NCBI GenBank assembly: GCA_903884105.1
Contig: CAISDJ010000016.1
Location: 62,001 to 126,000 of the forward strand
Length of the DNA: 64,000 bases
Direction: 5' to 3'
From: an uncultured Pseudomonadota bacterium
Lineage (GTDB): Bacteria > Pseudomonadota > Gammaproteobacteria > Steroidobacterales > Steroidobacteraceae
Part shown: in pieces, positions 45,023-53,663 of the stretch
Numbering within the stretch: position 1 is the first letter of the stretch
Layout: the number at the start of each line of letters is the position of its first letter
The notes under the pieces: generated by a model
Databases searched by the model: none
Seen by the model: only the letters and a program-made list of their open reading frames with translations
Told to the model about the DNA's origin: nothing
Position numbers and translations under genes: made by a program

Positions 45023-46294
45023 ATGACGAATGCGATGACATCAGAGCGGCAACTCGTGACCGCGCGCTGGCGGGGAGTGACCTTGGCGGCGTGCGCGGCG
45101 ATGAGTCTCGGTGCCTGCGTCGTCGAAACCCGTCCTGTCGACCGCATCAACGCCGTTCAGGCCACGACGGAGATCGCCGCCAACCAGTTGCTCGACGTTG
45201 GCGTGCAGCTGCTCGATCCCAATGTGCCTGATGACGAAAAGACCCAGGAGAACCAGAAGATCTTCCCGGATGTGCGCAAGGCAGAATCGCGCTACATGCC
45301 GATGCGATTGCGCAGCACGCTTGAAGGGACCGGCCAATGGGGCCAGGTGCGGGTCGTGCCCATGGAAGAAGACTCTCTCGATGTGATGGTCTCGGGAAAG
45401 ATCCTCGAGTCGAATGGCATGGACCTGAAGGTGGAGTTCACTGTCCGCGATGCGGCCGGCCGCATCTGGTTCACCAAGGTTTACCAGGCGCCGGCTGACA
45501 CGCGCTCCTATCGCGATACCAGCGGCCGTCCCCGAGACCCGTTCCAGAACCTCTACTCCGAGGTTGCGAACGACATGCTGGCTGCACGCCAGAAGCTGGC
45601 GACGAACGATCTCGAAAGCATCCGCCGGGTGTCCGACCTGCGCTTTGCATCGGATCTCGCGCCCTATGCGTTCAAGGGTTACCTCAAACAGGACAAGAGA
45701 GGCATCTATCAGGTCCAGCGCCTGCCCGCAGAGGGGGATCCGCTGCCTGCGCGCATCCAGCTCATCCGCGAGCGTGATTACGCCTTCGTGGATACGCTCA
45801 ATGAGCACTACGCACTGTTCAGCGACAACGTGGCGGAGCCGTACCAGAACTGGCGGCGGTACAGCTACGACGAGATCGAACAGGAAACGTCGGCGAGACG
45901 CTCTGCGATGAGCCGCAAGCTGCTCGGAGCCGCGGCCATCGTTGCTGGCGTCGTCGCGGGCGCCAATTCGAATACCTACGTGGGCAGCGCTGCGGCAACT
46001 GCGGGCATCATCGGTGGCGTGTATGCAATCAAGAGCGGATTCGACAAGGCGGCCGAAGCCAAGATGCATTCGGACTCGTTGAAGCAACTCGGGCAGTCTT
46101 TCCAGTCCGAGGTGCAACCGATGGTCGTCGAGGTGGAGGGGCGGACGTTGCAGCTGACGGGCTCCGCCGAAGAACAATTCCACGAATGGCGCCGCTTGCT
46201 GAAGGAACTGTACGAGAACGAAACCGGAATTCCGGTCTCGGCCCCGGATGCCGTGGCGGGCCAGGGCAGCGAGGGGAATGCCGCGCGTCGCTGA
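45023..46294 (+). CDS. Lipoprotein with late hydrophobic hairpin
   Basis: 423 residues, signal with lipobox MSLGAC, one base after the previous gene's stop. The body starts AVQATTEIAANQLLDVGVQLLDP, includes RYMPMRLRSTLEGTGQWGQVRVVP and a SGKILESNGMDLKVEFTVRDAAGRIWFTK stretch that resembles lipoproteins with an unassigned beta-sandwich. Near 310-345 a Gly/Ala-rich hydrophobic pair (AAAIVAGVVAGANS, AATAGIIGGVYAI) could insert in a membrane. Function not recognised; the context ties it to the kinase that follows 46 bases later. Confidence 0.75.
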   Translation: MTNAMTSERQLVTARWRGVTLAACAAMSLGACVVETRPVDRINAVQATTEIAANQLLDVGVQLLDPNVPDDEKTQENQKIFPDVRKAESRYMPMRLRSTLEGTGQWGQVRVVPMEEDSLDVMVSGKILESNGMDLKVEFTVRDAAGRIWFTKVYQAPADTRSYRDTSGRPRDPFQNLYSEVANDMLAARQKLATNDLESIRRVSDLRFASDLAPYAFKGYLKQDKRGIYQVQRLPAEGDPLPARIQLIRERDYAFVDTLNEHYALFSDNVAEPYQNWRRYSYDEIEQETSARRSAMSRKLLGAAAIVAGVVAGANSNTYVGSAAATAGIIGGVYAIKSGFDKAAEAKMHSDSLKQLGQSFQSEVQPMVVEVEGRTLQLTGSAEEQFHEWRRLLKELYENETGIPVSAPDAVAGQGSEGNAARR

Positions 46295-46340
46295 GCGATG
46301 GTCATCTGCTGGCTTAGTGGTTCCTCAATTCGGGCATCCC

Positions 46341-48677
46341 ATGATCATGAACAGCGGGCACGAGCTGTCTGCAAGATTCGTTTTGGTTCGTCCCCTGGGG
46401 CAGAGCGCTGTGGGAGAAGTCTGGCTCGCCGAGGACCGCGAACTGGGGGGGCACGTTGCGCTCAAGCTCCTGGCCGCCCGGGTCGCGGGCAATTCCGTCC
46501 TTGGAGCGGCCCTCGAGCGCGAGTGTGAGCGCCTCAAGTCGCTCGTCCATCCGAACATCGTGCGCGTCGACGGCTTCTATCGCGAGGGCGACCAGGTCTG
46601 GATCGCGATGGAGTACCTCGCCGGCGGCGATCTCACGCAGTATCGGGGGCGGCCTGCCCATGAAGTGCTCCACGCGGTGATTCCCGTCGCAGAGGCGTTG
46701 GCCTATGCCCATGCCGCTGGCATCGTGCACAGGGACGTGAAGACCACGAACGTGCTGATGTCGATCGATGGCGGTCCGCGCCTCGCTGATTTCGGCCTCG
46801 CGCTCGCCATGGACGGCGCGCCCGACCTCAAGCTGGGTGCCGGTTCGCCGTACAGCATGAGTCCGCAGCAATTGAATGGCGCCCCCGCAATGGCGGCAGA
46901 CGACGTGTACGCCTTTGGCGTGCTGCTGTACGAGTTGCTGTCCGGGTATCCGCCTTTCTATCCCGACATTGATGCCACGAAGGTCCAGTCGCAGCCCGCG
47001 CCACCGCTGGTGTCGCGGTATCCCGTGGCAGAGGACGTCACGGTGCTGGTGCATTGCTGCCTGGAAAAGGATCCAGAGCAGCGACCCGAAATGGCAGCGG
47101 TTGCAGGCCAGTTGCGGGCTGCCCTCGAAGCAGAGCGCAGTCGGCGCACGGGTCCGCCGGCGACTGTAGCGCCTGTTCTCAAGCCTCCTCCCGTCACCGA
47201 AGTGCCGTTGCAGGCCGGGTGGCAACGGAGCGCGACAGCGAGCGCAGTTCCGACGCCCGCCGAACTCCGGGGTGAGGGGTTCCGGAAGGGCCTCACCGCA
47301 GCCGCCTTGCTGCTGTTGCTTGCGGCGGCTGGCGTCGTCTTCTTCGTGTTGCCCAATCGGGTCGCTGCCCCTCCGCCGGTTGTGGCGGCGGCACCGGCCC
47401 CCGCGCCGAAAGTCGAAGACAAAGCGCTGACACCCGCGGAGCTGGAGGCGCTGGCGGTACTGAAGCAGCAGGCGGACGATGTGTTCGAGGCCCTCACGCC
47501 CCGCGTCGACGCCCTCAAGGCGAGGGCGGTTGAACAATGGGCAACCGACCCCTGGGCCGCCTTGCATGTGGGCATCTCTTCGGCTGCCGCGAGCTACGCG
47601 GCACGGGATTATGCTGCGGCCACGAGCAGCTACGAAGCTGCAGCAAAATCGGTCACTGAGATTGAGGCCCGCGCAGGCGAAGTCCTGAAGGAAGCCCTTG
47701 TCCGGGGCGCGGCGGCGCTAGATTCGGGCAACGCCGCTGCTGCACAGGAAGCCTACGAGCTGGCATTGAAGCTCGCGCCCGGCCAGGTCGCTGCCACTCG
47801 GGGAATGCGTCGGGCGCAGTCGCTCGACGCCGTCATGGCGCTGCTCAAGCAAGCCGAAATCGATGAAAAAGAAGAGCGTCTGACCGCCGCAGCAGACGCC
47901 TTTGGCCGTGCAGCAAAACTCGACCCTGAAGCGCGTCTTGCGACCGATGGGCTGGCGCGGGTGCAGGCGCGAGTGGCAGGTGATGCCTTCGCAGCCGCCA
48001 TGGCCGGCGGTTTTACCGCCATGACGGCGAAGGACTATGCCGGCGCCCGGAAGGCCTTTGAGCGGGCGCGTGCCATGCGGACCCAGGCGCCGGAAGTGCA
48101 ACAAGCCCTGCAGCACCTGGCGCAGGAAGAGCGTACTGCGACGATCGCGTCCCGCCTCGCCAGCGCCCGCTCCCATGAGGCAGCAGAGCGGTGGCAACAG
48201 GCACTCGCGGACTATCAGGCCGTCGCCGCGCTCGACTCGACGGTGGCGGCAGCCCAGCAGGGCGAGGAGCGGACCGGCCCTCGTGCGACGCTCAACGACG
48301 AGTTGCAGCTGTACGTGACCCAGCCCGAGCGTTTGTTCAGCGCACCAGTGCGCGATTCGGCGACGGTCACGCTCAATCGCGCCAAGGCGTTGACCCCCGG
48401 ACCGGTCCTCGCCAAACAGATCGCGACGCTCGATGAATGGCTCAAGCGGGTGTCGGTCCCCGTACAGGTGGCGCTCGAATCCGACAACCTGACGCAGGTG
48501 ACCATCTATCGCGTCGGGGATCTCGGGCCGTTCACACGCAAGGCCGTCGATCTGCCTCCCGGCAAGTACACCGTCGTCGGTACGCGGCCGGGCTTCCGCG
48601 ACGTTCGCCGTGAGATCACCGTAGTACCCGGGGCCGCGTCGGCCCCGGTCGTCATTCGCTGTGAGGACAAGATTTGA
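46341..48677 (+). CDS. Transmembrane serine/threonine protein kinase with periplasmic repeats
   Basis: 778 residues. An N-terminal Hanks-type kinase domain (1-265) has all key residues: K42 in VALKLL, HRDVKTTN at 130-137, DFG at 150-152. One membrane helix lies at 316-337 (GLTAAALLLLLAAAGVVFFVLP). The roughly 440-residue periplasmic part is Ala-rich and helical with TPR-like units (AAAQEAYELALKLAPGQ, AGARKAFERAR). It ends in a PEGA-like beta domain (DLPPGKYTVVGTRPGFRDVRREI). Two ATGs (46341, 46347) are possible. Its stop overlaps the TTG start of the next gene. Likely partners are the FHA proteins of the same locus. Confidence 0.92.
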   Translation: MIMNSGHELSARFVLVRPLGQSAVGEVWLAEDRELGGHVALKLLAARVAGNSVLGAALERECERLKSLVHPNIVRVDGFYREGDQVWIAMEYLAGGDLTQYRGRPAHEVLHAVIPVAEALAYAHAAGIVHRDVKTTNVLMSIDGGPRLADFGLALAMDGAPDLKLGAGSPYSMSPQQLNGAPAMAADDVYAFGVLLYELLSGYPPFYPDIDATKVQSQPAPPLVSRYPVAEDVTVLVHCCLEKDPEQRPEMAAVAGQLRAALEAERSRRTGPPATVAPVLKPPPVTEVPLQAGWQRSATASAVPTPAELRGEGFRKGLTAAALLLLLAAAGVVFFVLPNRVAAPPPVVAAAPAPAPKVEDKALTPAELEALAVLKQQADDVFEALTPRVDALKARAVEQWATDPWAALHVGISSAAASYAARDYAAATSSYEAAAKSVTEIEARAGEVLKEALVRGAAALDSGNAAAAQEAYELALKLAPGQVAATRGMRRAQSLDAVMALLKQAEIDEKEERLTAAADAFGRAAKLDPEARLATDGLARVQARVAGDAFAAAMAGGFTAMTAKDYAGARKAFERARAMRTQAPEVQQALQHLAQEERTATIASRLASARSHEAAERWQQALADYQAVAALDSTVAAAQQGEERTGPRATLNDELQLYVTQPERLFSAPVRDSATVTLNRAKALTPGPVLAKQIATLDEWLKRVSVPVQVALESDNLTQVTIYRVGDLGPFTRKAVDLPPGKYTVVGTRPGFRDVRREITVVPGAASAPVVIRCEDKI

Positions 48678-51082
48678 GCTTCACGCTGACATTGAGCGAT
48701 GCGCTGGGCGAGAGGACCTTCACCCGCGAGGAGTTCCCCTTGAGCCTCGGAGGTGCCGGCTCGACCATTGTGCTTGCGGGCGGGTTCAACGGCCCCGCGG
48801 CATGGTGCGGACTGCATGAGGAAACACTGTTCCTCCAGCCCGCGGAAGGTGTTGAGCTGGGTTACAACGGTGTGCCGGCCCGCAGTTCCGTGTGGTTGAA
48901 GTCGGGTGATGTCGTGACGCTGGGCGCGGCGCGGCTGCGCCTTGGTAGCCGCGACGGTCGCCCTGTCCTCAACGTAGAGGACGGCAGCGTAGGCAACATC
49001 ACCGCGCCACCTGTCGTCGAGTCGGGGCAGCGGGTTTCCGGCGGTACGGACGTGGACGAAGAGCGCATCGAAGCCATCCGCTTTCGCTCCGAAGGCGCCG
49101 CTACGGTGGGTAGCCGCAGTTTCAACCCCCGTCGGGTCGTCGTGCCGACCCTTGCAGTGCTCTTCGCGGCAGCGATCTGGTTCGTATTCACGTCCGTGTC
49201 GCTCACCGTCACAGTGGCATCCGGTGCCGACCGCATCTCACTGAAGGGCGGGCTGCCTGCGCTTGGGTTGGGCTCGCAATACCTGCTAAGACCCGGTCAG
49301 TACCTGCTGCAAGTCGAGCGAGCGGGGTACAAGCCGTGGACGCAGACGGTCAATGTGACTCAACAAACGAACCAGCGCCTCGAGGTTGCTCTCGAGAAAT
49401 TGCCGGGCTTGCTCAGCATCGAAGTACCGGTGGCATCGACCGTCAGCATTGACGGGCTGGAGGTTGGATCCGCGCCCGGGGTCTTTGAAGTGCCGCCGGG
49501 CAAGCGAACTGTTGCCATCCGTGCGCCACGCTATCGAGCCTTCAGCGCCGAACTGGATGTGGAGGGGGCAGGCGTCAAGCAATCGTTGGCGCCCGAGCTC
49601 GTTCCAGCGTGGGCGAAGATCAGTGTCATCTCCGAACCTGCCGGCGCAGAGCTGTATGTCAGCGGTGAACTGCGCGGCGTCACTCCGCTTGAGACGGAGA
49701 TTCTGGAAGGCAGCCAGCCGCTCGAACTTCGGCTCAAGGGGTTCACTCCGTGGGCGACCGATCTCAGCGTGGTGGCCGATCAAGTGCAGACGGTCGGCCC
49801 GGTACGCCTCGGATTGCCTGACGGTCGGCTGGTGATCCGGAGCAATCCGGCCGGCGCCAGCGTGACCGTGGGCGGTGCGTATCGAGGCCAGACCCCGCTC
49901 GAGTTGCCGGTGCGTCCCGATCTGTCGCAGTCCATCGTCCTTGCCAAGCCCGGGTACGAGCCGGCCGAGCGCAGCGTCAGCGTCGGGCCGGGTGCGCGGC
50001 AGGTCATCGACCTGGAGCTGACTGGCATCTACGGTGAACTGACCGTGGCCGCCCAACCGGTCGACGCGCAACTGTTCGTGGACGGTGCGCTGCGTGGCGC
50101 CGCCAACCAGCAGCTGCGGCTGACCGCGACGACCCACGATATCGAGATCCGCAAGGCCGGGCTCATCACCCACAAGGTGTCGGTTACTCCGCGTCCTGGT
50201 CTGTCCCAGGCCGTGAACGTCACGCTGCTGACAGCGGAGGAAGCGAAGGTGGCCGCGATCCCTGTGGCGATCCCTTCCAAAGCAGGCGAACTCAGGTTGA
50301 TGCCCGCCGGCCGGTTCGTGATGGGTAGTTCACGCCGCGAACCCGGGCGTCGTGCCAACGAAGCGCAACGGGAAGTAGAGCTCAAGCGGCGTTTCTATCT
50401 CGGTACCCGCGAAGTGACGAACGCGGAGTACCGCCAGTACCGCGCGGATCATCGCTCTGGGTTCGTCGGCGCACACTCGCTCGACCTTGACCGGCAGCCC
50501 GCAGTCAATGTCGGCTGGCAGCAAGCCGCCGCGTTCTGCAACTGGCTCTCGGAGCAGGAGGGCCTGCCCGCCGCCTTTGAAACGAAGAATGGCGCGCTGG
50601 TACCGATCGTGCCGGCGACGACCGGCTATCGCCTGCCGACCGAGGCTGAATGGGAATGGGCGGCCCGCTACGAACGGGGCACCGCGACACGCCGGTATCC
50701 GTGGGGCGAGGCGCTGCCCGTGGCGCCGCGGTCGGGCAATTATGCCGACTTCTCTGCTCGGATCGTCATCCAGGACGTGATCCCGGACTACGACGACGGC
50801 TATCCCGCCGCAGCGCCCGTCGGTTCATTCGCCGCGAATGCCCTCGGTCTGTTCGACATGGGAGGCAATGTCGCCGAGTGGTCGCAGGACCTCTACACTG
50901 TGACTACAGACGCCAGCGTGCTAGCGATCGATCCGGTGAGCGGTGGCGAGGTCGGCCAGCGCGTGATTCGCGGATCGAGCTGGCGGCAATCCGGTTTGAC
51001 TGATTTGAGGCTAACCGCCCGTGACTTCGGGTCTGCGACCCGGACCGATCTCGGCTTCCGGCTGGCCCGCTACGCGGAGTGA
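48674..51082 (+). CDS. Transmembrane FHA-like/PEGA/SUMF1-fold protein
   Basis: 802 residues, TTG start inside the kinase stop. Residues 1-105 are a cytoplasmic beta domain with FHA-like spacing (FPLSLGG..., GYNGVPARSSVWLKSGDVVTLGAARLRL). One helix is at 153-173. The periplasmic part has about five PEGA-like repeats (for example LVIRSNPAGASVTVGGAYRG) and, from about residue 536, a formylglycine-generating-enzyme/SUMF1 fold (LMPAGRFVMGSS, GYRLPTEAEWEWAARY, GGNVAEW, RVIRGSSW). The paired active-site Cys of true FGE are absent near RGSSW, so a binding rather than oxidising role is likely. Confidence 0.88.
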   Translation: MSFTLTLSDALGERTFTREEFPLSLGGAGSTIVLAGGFNGPAAWCGLHEETLFLQPAEGVELGYNGVPARSSVWLKSGDVVTLGAARLRLGSRDGRPVLNVEDGSVGNITAPPVVESGQRVSGGTDVDEERIEAIRFRSEGAATVGSRSFNPRRVVVPTLAVLFAAAIWFVFTSVSLTVTVASGADRISLKGGLPALGLGSQYLLRPGQYLLQVERAGYKPWTQTVNVTQQTNQRLEVALEKLPGLLSIEVPVASTVSIDGLEVGSAPGVFEVPPGKRTVAIRAPRYRAFSAELDVEGAGVKQSLAPELVPAWAKISVISEPAGAELYVSGELRGVTPLETEILEGSQPLELRLKGFTPWATDLSVVADQVQTVGPVRLGLPDGRLVIRSNPAGASVTVGGAYRGQTPLELPVRPDLSQSIVLAKPGYEPAERSVSVGPGARQVIDLELTGIYGELTVAAQPVDAQLFVDGALRGAANQQLRLTATTHDIEIRKAGLITHKVSVTPRPGLSQAVNVTLLTAEEAKVAAIPVAIPSKAGELRLMPAGRFVMGSSRREPGRRANEAQREVELKRRFYLGTREVTNAEYRQYRADHRSGFVGAHSLDLDRQPAVNVGWQQAAAFCNWLSEQEGLPAAFETKNGALVPIVPATTGYRLPTEAEWEWAARYERGTATRRYPWGEALPVAPRSGNYADFSARIVIQDVIPDYDDGYPAAAPVGSFAANALGLFDMGGNVAEWSQDLYTVTTDASVLAIDPVSGGEVGQRVIRGSSWRQSGLTDLRLTARDFGSATRTDLGFRLARYAE

Positions 51083-51086
51083 ATTC

Positions 51087-51392
51087 ATGAAAGCAAGAAA
51101 CATGAGAACGGTCATCGCCGTCGTCGCATCGCTGGCAGGGCTCGCAGCGTTGGCTGCAGCGCCGGCGACTTCTCCACCGGCACCCGCGGTCACACAACCC
51201 GCCAAGGCTGAGCCTGCCAAGCCGGCGGCTGCGCCGACGACTGCGGCGACGCCGCCGACCTCGCCATCAGCGCCCAAGCCGGCGGCAACCACCACACCGA
51301 ATGCGCCTGCGTCTGGCGCATCGCCCCAGCGCTTCGTCCCGAGCGAATCGGTGCGCGCAGACTTCGACGTCTCTTTCCCCATCGATATCTGA
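51087..51392 (+). CDS. Small exported Pro/Ala-rich protein
   Basis: 101 residues, ATG four bases after the previous stop. Signal-like N-terminus (MRTVIAVVASLAGLAALAAAPA), a Pro/Ala/Thr linker of about 50 residues, and a tail with normal composition, RFVPSESVRADFDVSFPIDI. The tail looks like the conserved functional piece, perhaps a peptide that docks on a partner. It sits directly before the proton-channel gene. Confidence 0.65.
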   Translation: MKARNMRTVIAVVASLAGLAALAAAPATSPPAPAVTQPAKAEPAKPAAAPTTAATPPTSPSAPKPAATTTPNAPASGASPQRFVPSESVRADFDVSFPIDI

Positions 51393-51410
51393 CCGGTCCT
51401 TGAGAACGCC

Positions 51411-52208
51411 ATGAAAAAGTTCACGTCCTCCGATTTCCTGTTCGAGGTCTTTGCGCTCGTGATCATCATCACGATCGTGCAGGGCATCTATGCGACGGTG
51501 ATCCGGCCAACGGCCGAGGGTATCCGGCAGAAGGATCTCGTGGCCATGGCAGGCGATTCGAACTACGTGCCCGAGCTGCATGCGTGGGTCGTGATCAAGG
51601 ACTACGAGCCCGAGGTCTGCTTTGTCTTTGCGGCGTGGGCCCTCACCATCATGGGCCGCCGCGCCATGCGCGTAGGCAGGCAGCGCAAATTGCTCGACAC
51701 CGACATCCTGCAGCTGCGTGAAGGGATGAAGATCCTTCCGGAGGATTCGCGGGAGTATGCACGGCAGATCGAATCGCTGTCACCCGAGACCCGCAGCTTC
51801 CTGCTGCCGCGAGCACTGCTGACGGCACTGCATCGCTTCGGCGCAACCCGCAACATCCAGGATGTGGCGACGGCGGCCCGCAGCGTCTGCCAGCATGAGA
51901 ACGACCGCCTCGATTCCGAGTTGTCGATGGTGCGCTTCGTCGCGTGGGCCATCCCCGCCATCGGCTTCGTCGGCACGGTGCGCGGCATCGGGGCTTCGCT
52001 GCAGCAGGCTCACAAGGCCGTCGAAGGCGACGTATCGGGTGTCGTGGCCGGCCTCGGCACGGCGTTCAACGCAACGTTGGTCGCGCTGTCGCTCAGCATC
52101 CTGGTGATGCTCGTACTCCACCAGCTGCAACTGCGGCAGGAACGAATGGTGCTTGATACCGAGGACTACCTCGACACGCACGTCGTCAGGCATATGCTCT
52201 CCCGCTGA
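51411..52208 (+). CDS. MotA/TolQ/ExbB-family proton channel
   Basis: 265 residues. Helices at about 8-30 and 68-85, then a cytoplasmic stretch, then the family's two conserved channel helices: VRFVAWAIPAIGFVGTVRGIGASL near 175-198 and VVAGLGTAFNATLVALSLSILVML near 210-235. This matches TolQ/ExbB TM2-TM3, so it should conduct protons with a single-helix Asp partner. No tolR/exbD/motB gene is present; the two VWA proteins downstream supply candidate partner helices. Confidence 0.9.
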   Translation: MKKFTSSDFLFEVFALVIIITIVQGIYATVIRPTAEGIRQKDLVAMAGDSNYVPELHAWVVIKDYEPEVCFVFAAWALTIMGRRAMRVGRQRKLLDTDILQLREGMKILPEDSREYARQIESLSPETRSFLLPRALLTALHRFGATRNIQDVATAARSVCQHENDRLDSELSMVRFVAWAIPAIGFVGTVRGIGASLQQAHKAVEGDVSGVVAGLGTAFNATLVALSLSILVMLVLHQLQLRQERMVLDTEDYLDTHVVRHMLSR

Positions 52209-52253
52209 TCACGGCATCCTTCGCCACGCACGCCTCAGGAAACGGTTGCCGCA

Positions 52254-53663
52254 GTGACATTGCTCGCCCTCGAACTCAACGACGCCGGACTGATCCTCGC
52301 GCGCATTGCCGCGGGCGGCGAGAGCGAAATCCTGGCCGAAAGTCCGGGCTTCGCGCTGCTTGAGGGCAACACGGTACTCACCGGAGTAACGGCCGCCGCG
52401 CGCGCGCGCCAACGGCCCTTGTTCGCCCACAGCACGTTCTGGCGCGAGCTGGGTGTGACGCCCTTGCCCAGGCCAACGGCTACCGTGCAGACCACGGCGG
52501 ATGTGGCATTCACTCATCTCTCTGACCTGCTGAAGCCGCTCTCCTCCGGAACGGAGCGCATGGTGATCGCGGTGCCGGCCGGCTACTCCCGCGACCAGCT
52601 CGGCATCCTCATCGGCATGGCGAATGAGGTCGGCGTGCCGCTCGTGGGGCTGGTTGATGCCGGGCTCGCTGCGTCATCGCTCGAGGCGGCCCCGCGCCGC
52701 GTCCTGCATCTCGACCTCGAATTGCATCGAGCCGCGCTGACGGTGCTCGAGCATCAGGGCGATGGTGAAGGCCTCCGGCGCAGCCACTTCGAGCTGCAGC
52801 CGCGACTGGGCTGGCTCTCGCTGCAGCAGGCGTGGATCGAGGCGATCGCAGAAACGTTCGTCCGCAGGACGCGCTTCGATCCCCTGCACCAGGCCGTCAC
52901 TGAACAGGCGCTGGTCGACTTGCTGCCAGGCTGGCTCGCGGCGCTCAAGGATGCAGAAGCGGTTGATGCCGAGATGATCTTCGGCGGCCAGACGCACCGC
53001 GTCGAACTCGCCCGCAAGCAGATGATCGACGCAGTCCGGGGCAAGTATTCAGACCTGTTGCGGCTGGTGCAGTCGGCCCGTCCGGCCGGAGAAGCGGTTG
53101 AGCTGCGGCTCGGCCAGCGACTCGCCGATCTGCCGGGAGCGATCGAACAGTTTGCCGCGCTCCGTGATTGCGAGCTCAAGGTGCTTCCGCGCGGCGCGGC
53201 GGCGCGCGGCGCGTTGCTGCATGCCCCACACATCGAAAGACCAGCTGATGCGCTGACGTTGGTCTATCGTCTCCCCGTTCCTTTCGCAGCGGGTGCGGGC
53301 CTGGTCAACGCACCTGGCGAGACCCTGGCAGTTGAGCATCGCCCGACGCACGTGCTCTTTGCCGGGCGCGCATGGCCGATTACCGCAGAGCCGCTCAAAC
53401 TCGGCTGGGCTGTCCCCGAAGGGCAGCGCCGCCTCACGGTGCCGGCGGGAGCGCCCGGCGTCTCACGGGTCCACTGCACGCTCGTCCGCCACGATGGCGT
53501 GACCACCCTTGAGGACCACAGTACGTATGGCACCTTCGTCAACGACGAGCGAGTGAAGGGCACCACAGTGCTGCGCGTCGGCGACCGGTTGCGCCTCGGC
53601 GCGCCGGGCGTGCAACTCGAACTCATCCAGCTGGTGAACGAGCATGGCACGCCGTCAGTTTGA
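52254..53663 (+). CDS. Actin/Hsp70-fold-like protein with C-terminal FHA domain
   Basis: 469 residues from GTG. The N-terminal 330 residues (ALELNDAGLILARI, RMVIAVPAGYSRDQLGILIGMANEVGVPLVGLVDAGLAAS) read like the actin/Hsp70/FtsA ATPase fold, with HLDLELHRAALTVLE as the second beta-hairpin; ATP binding is not proved. The C-terminal 85 residues are an FHA domain (GVSRVHCTLVR, LEDHSTYGTFVN) that should bind phosphothreonine. No membrane helix, so cytoplasmic; a natural reader for the nearby kinase. Its end overlaps the next gene by 20 bases. Confidence 0.82.
   Translation: MTLLALELNDAGLILARIAAGGESEILAESPGFALLEGNTVLTGVTAAARARQRPLFAHSTFWRELGVTPLPRPTATVQTTADVAFTHLSDLLKPLSSGTERMVIAVPAGYSRDQLGILIGMANEVGVPLVGLVDAGLAASSLEAAPRRVLHLDLELHRAALTVLEHQGDGEGLRRSHFELQPRLGWLSLQQAWIEAIAETFVRRTRFDPLHQAVTEQALVDLLPGWLAALKDAEAVDAEMIFGGQTHRVELARKQMIDAVRGKYSDLLRLVQSARPAGEAVELRLGQRLADLPGAIEQFAALRDCELKVLPRGAAARGALLHAPHIERPADALTLVYRLPVPFAAGAGLVNAPGETLAVEHRPTHVLFAGRAWPITAEPLKLGWAVPEGQRRLTVPAGAPGVSRVHCTLVRHDGVTTLEDHSTYGTFVNDERVKGTTVLRVGDRLRLGAPGVQLELIQLVNEHGTPSV

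Noticed and set aside
46341-53663. Type VI secretion regulatory segment (PpkA/FHA)
   Set aside because: No Tss sheath, baseplate, ClpV or VgrG genes anywhere in the window.
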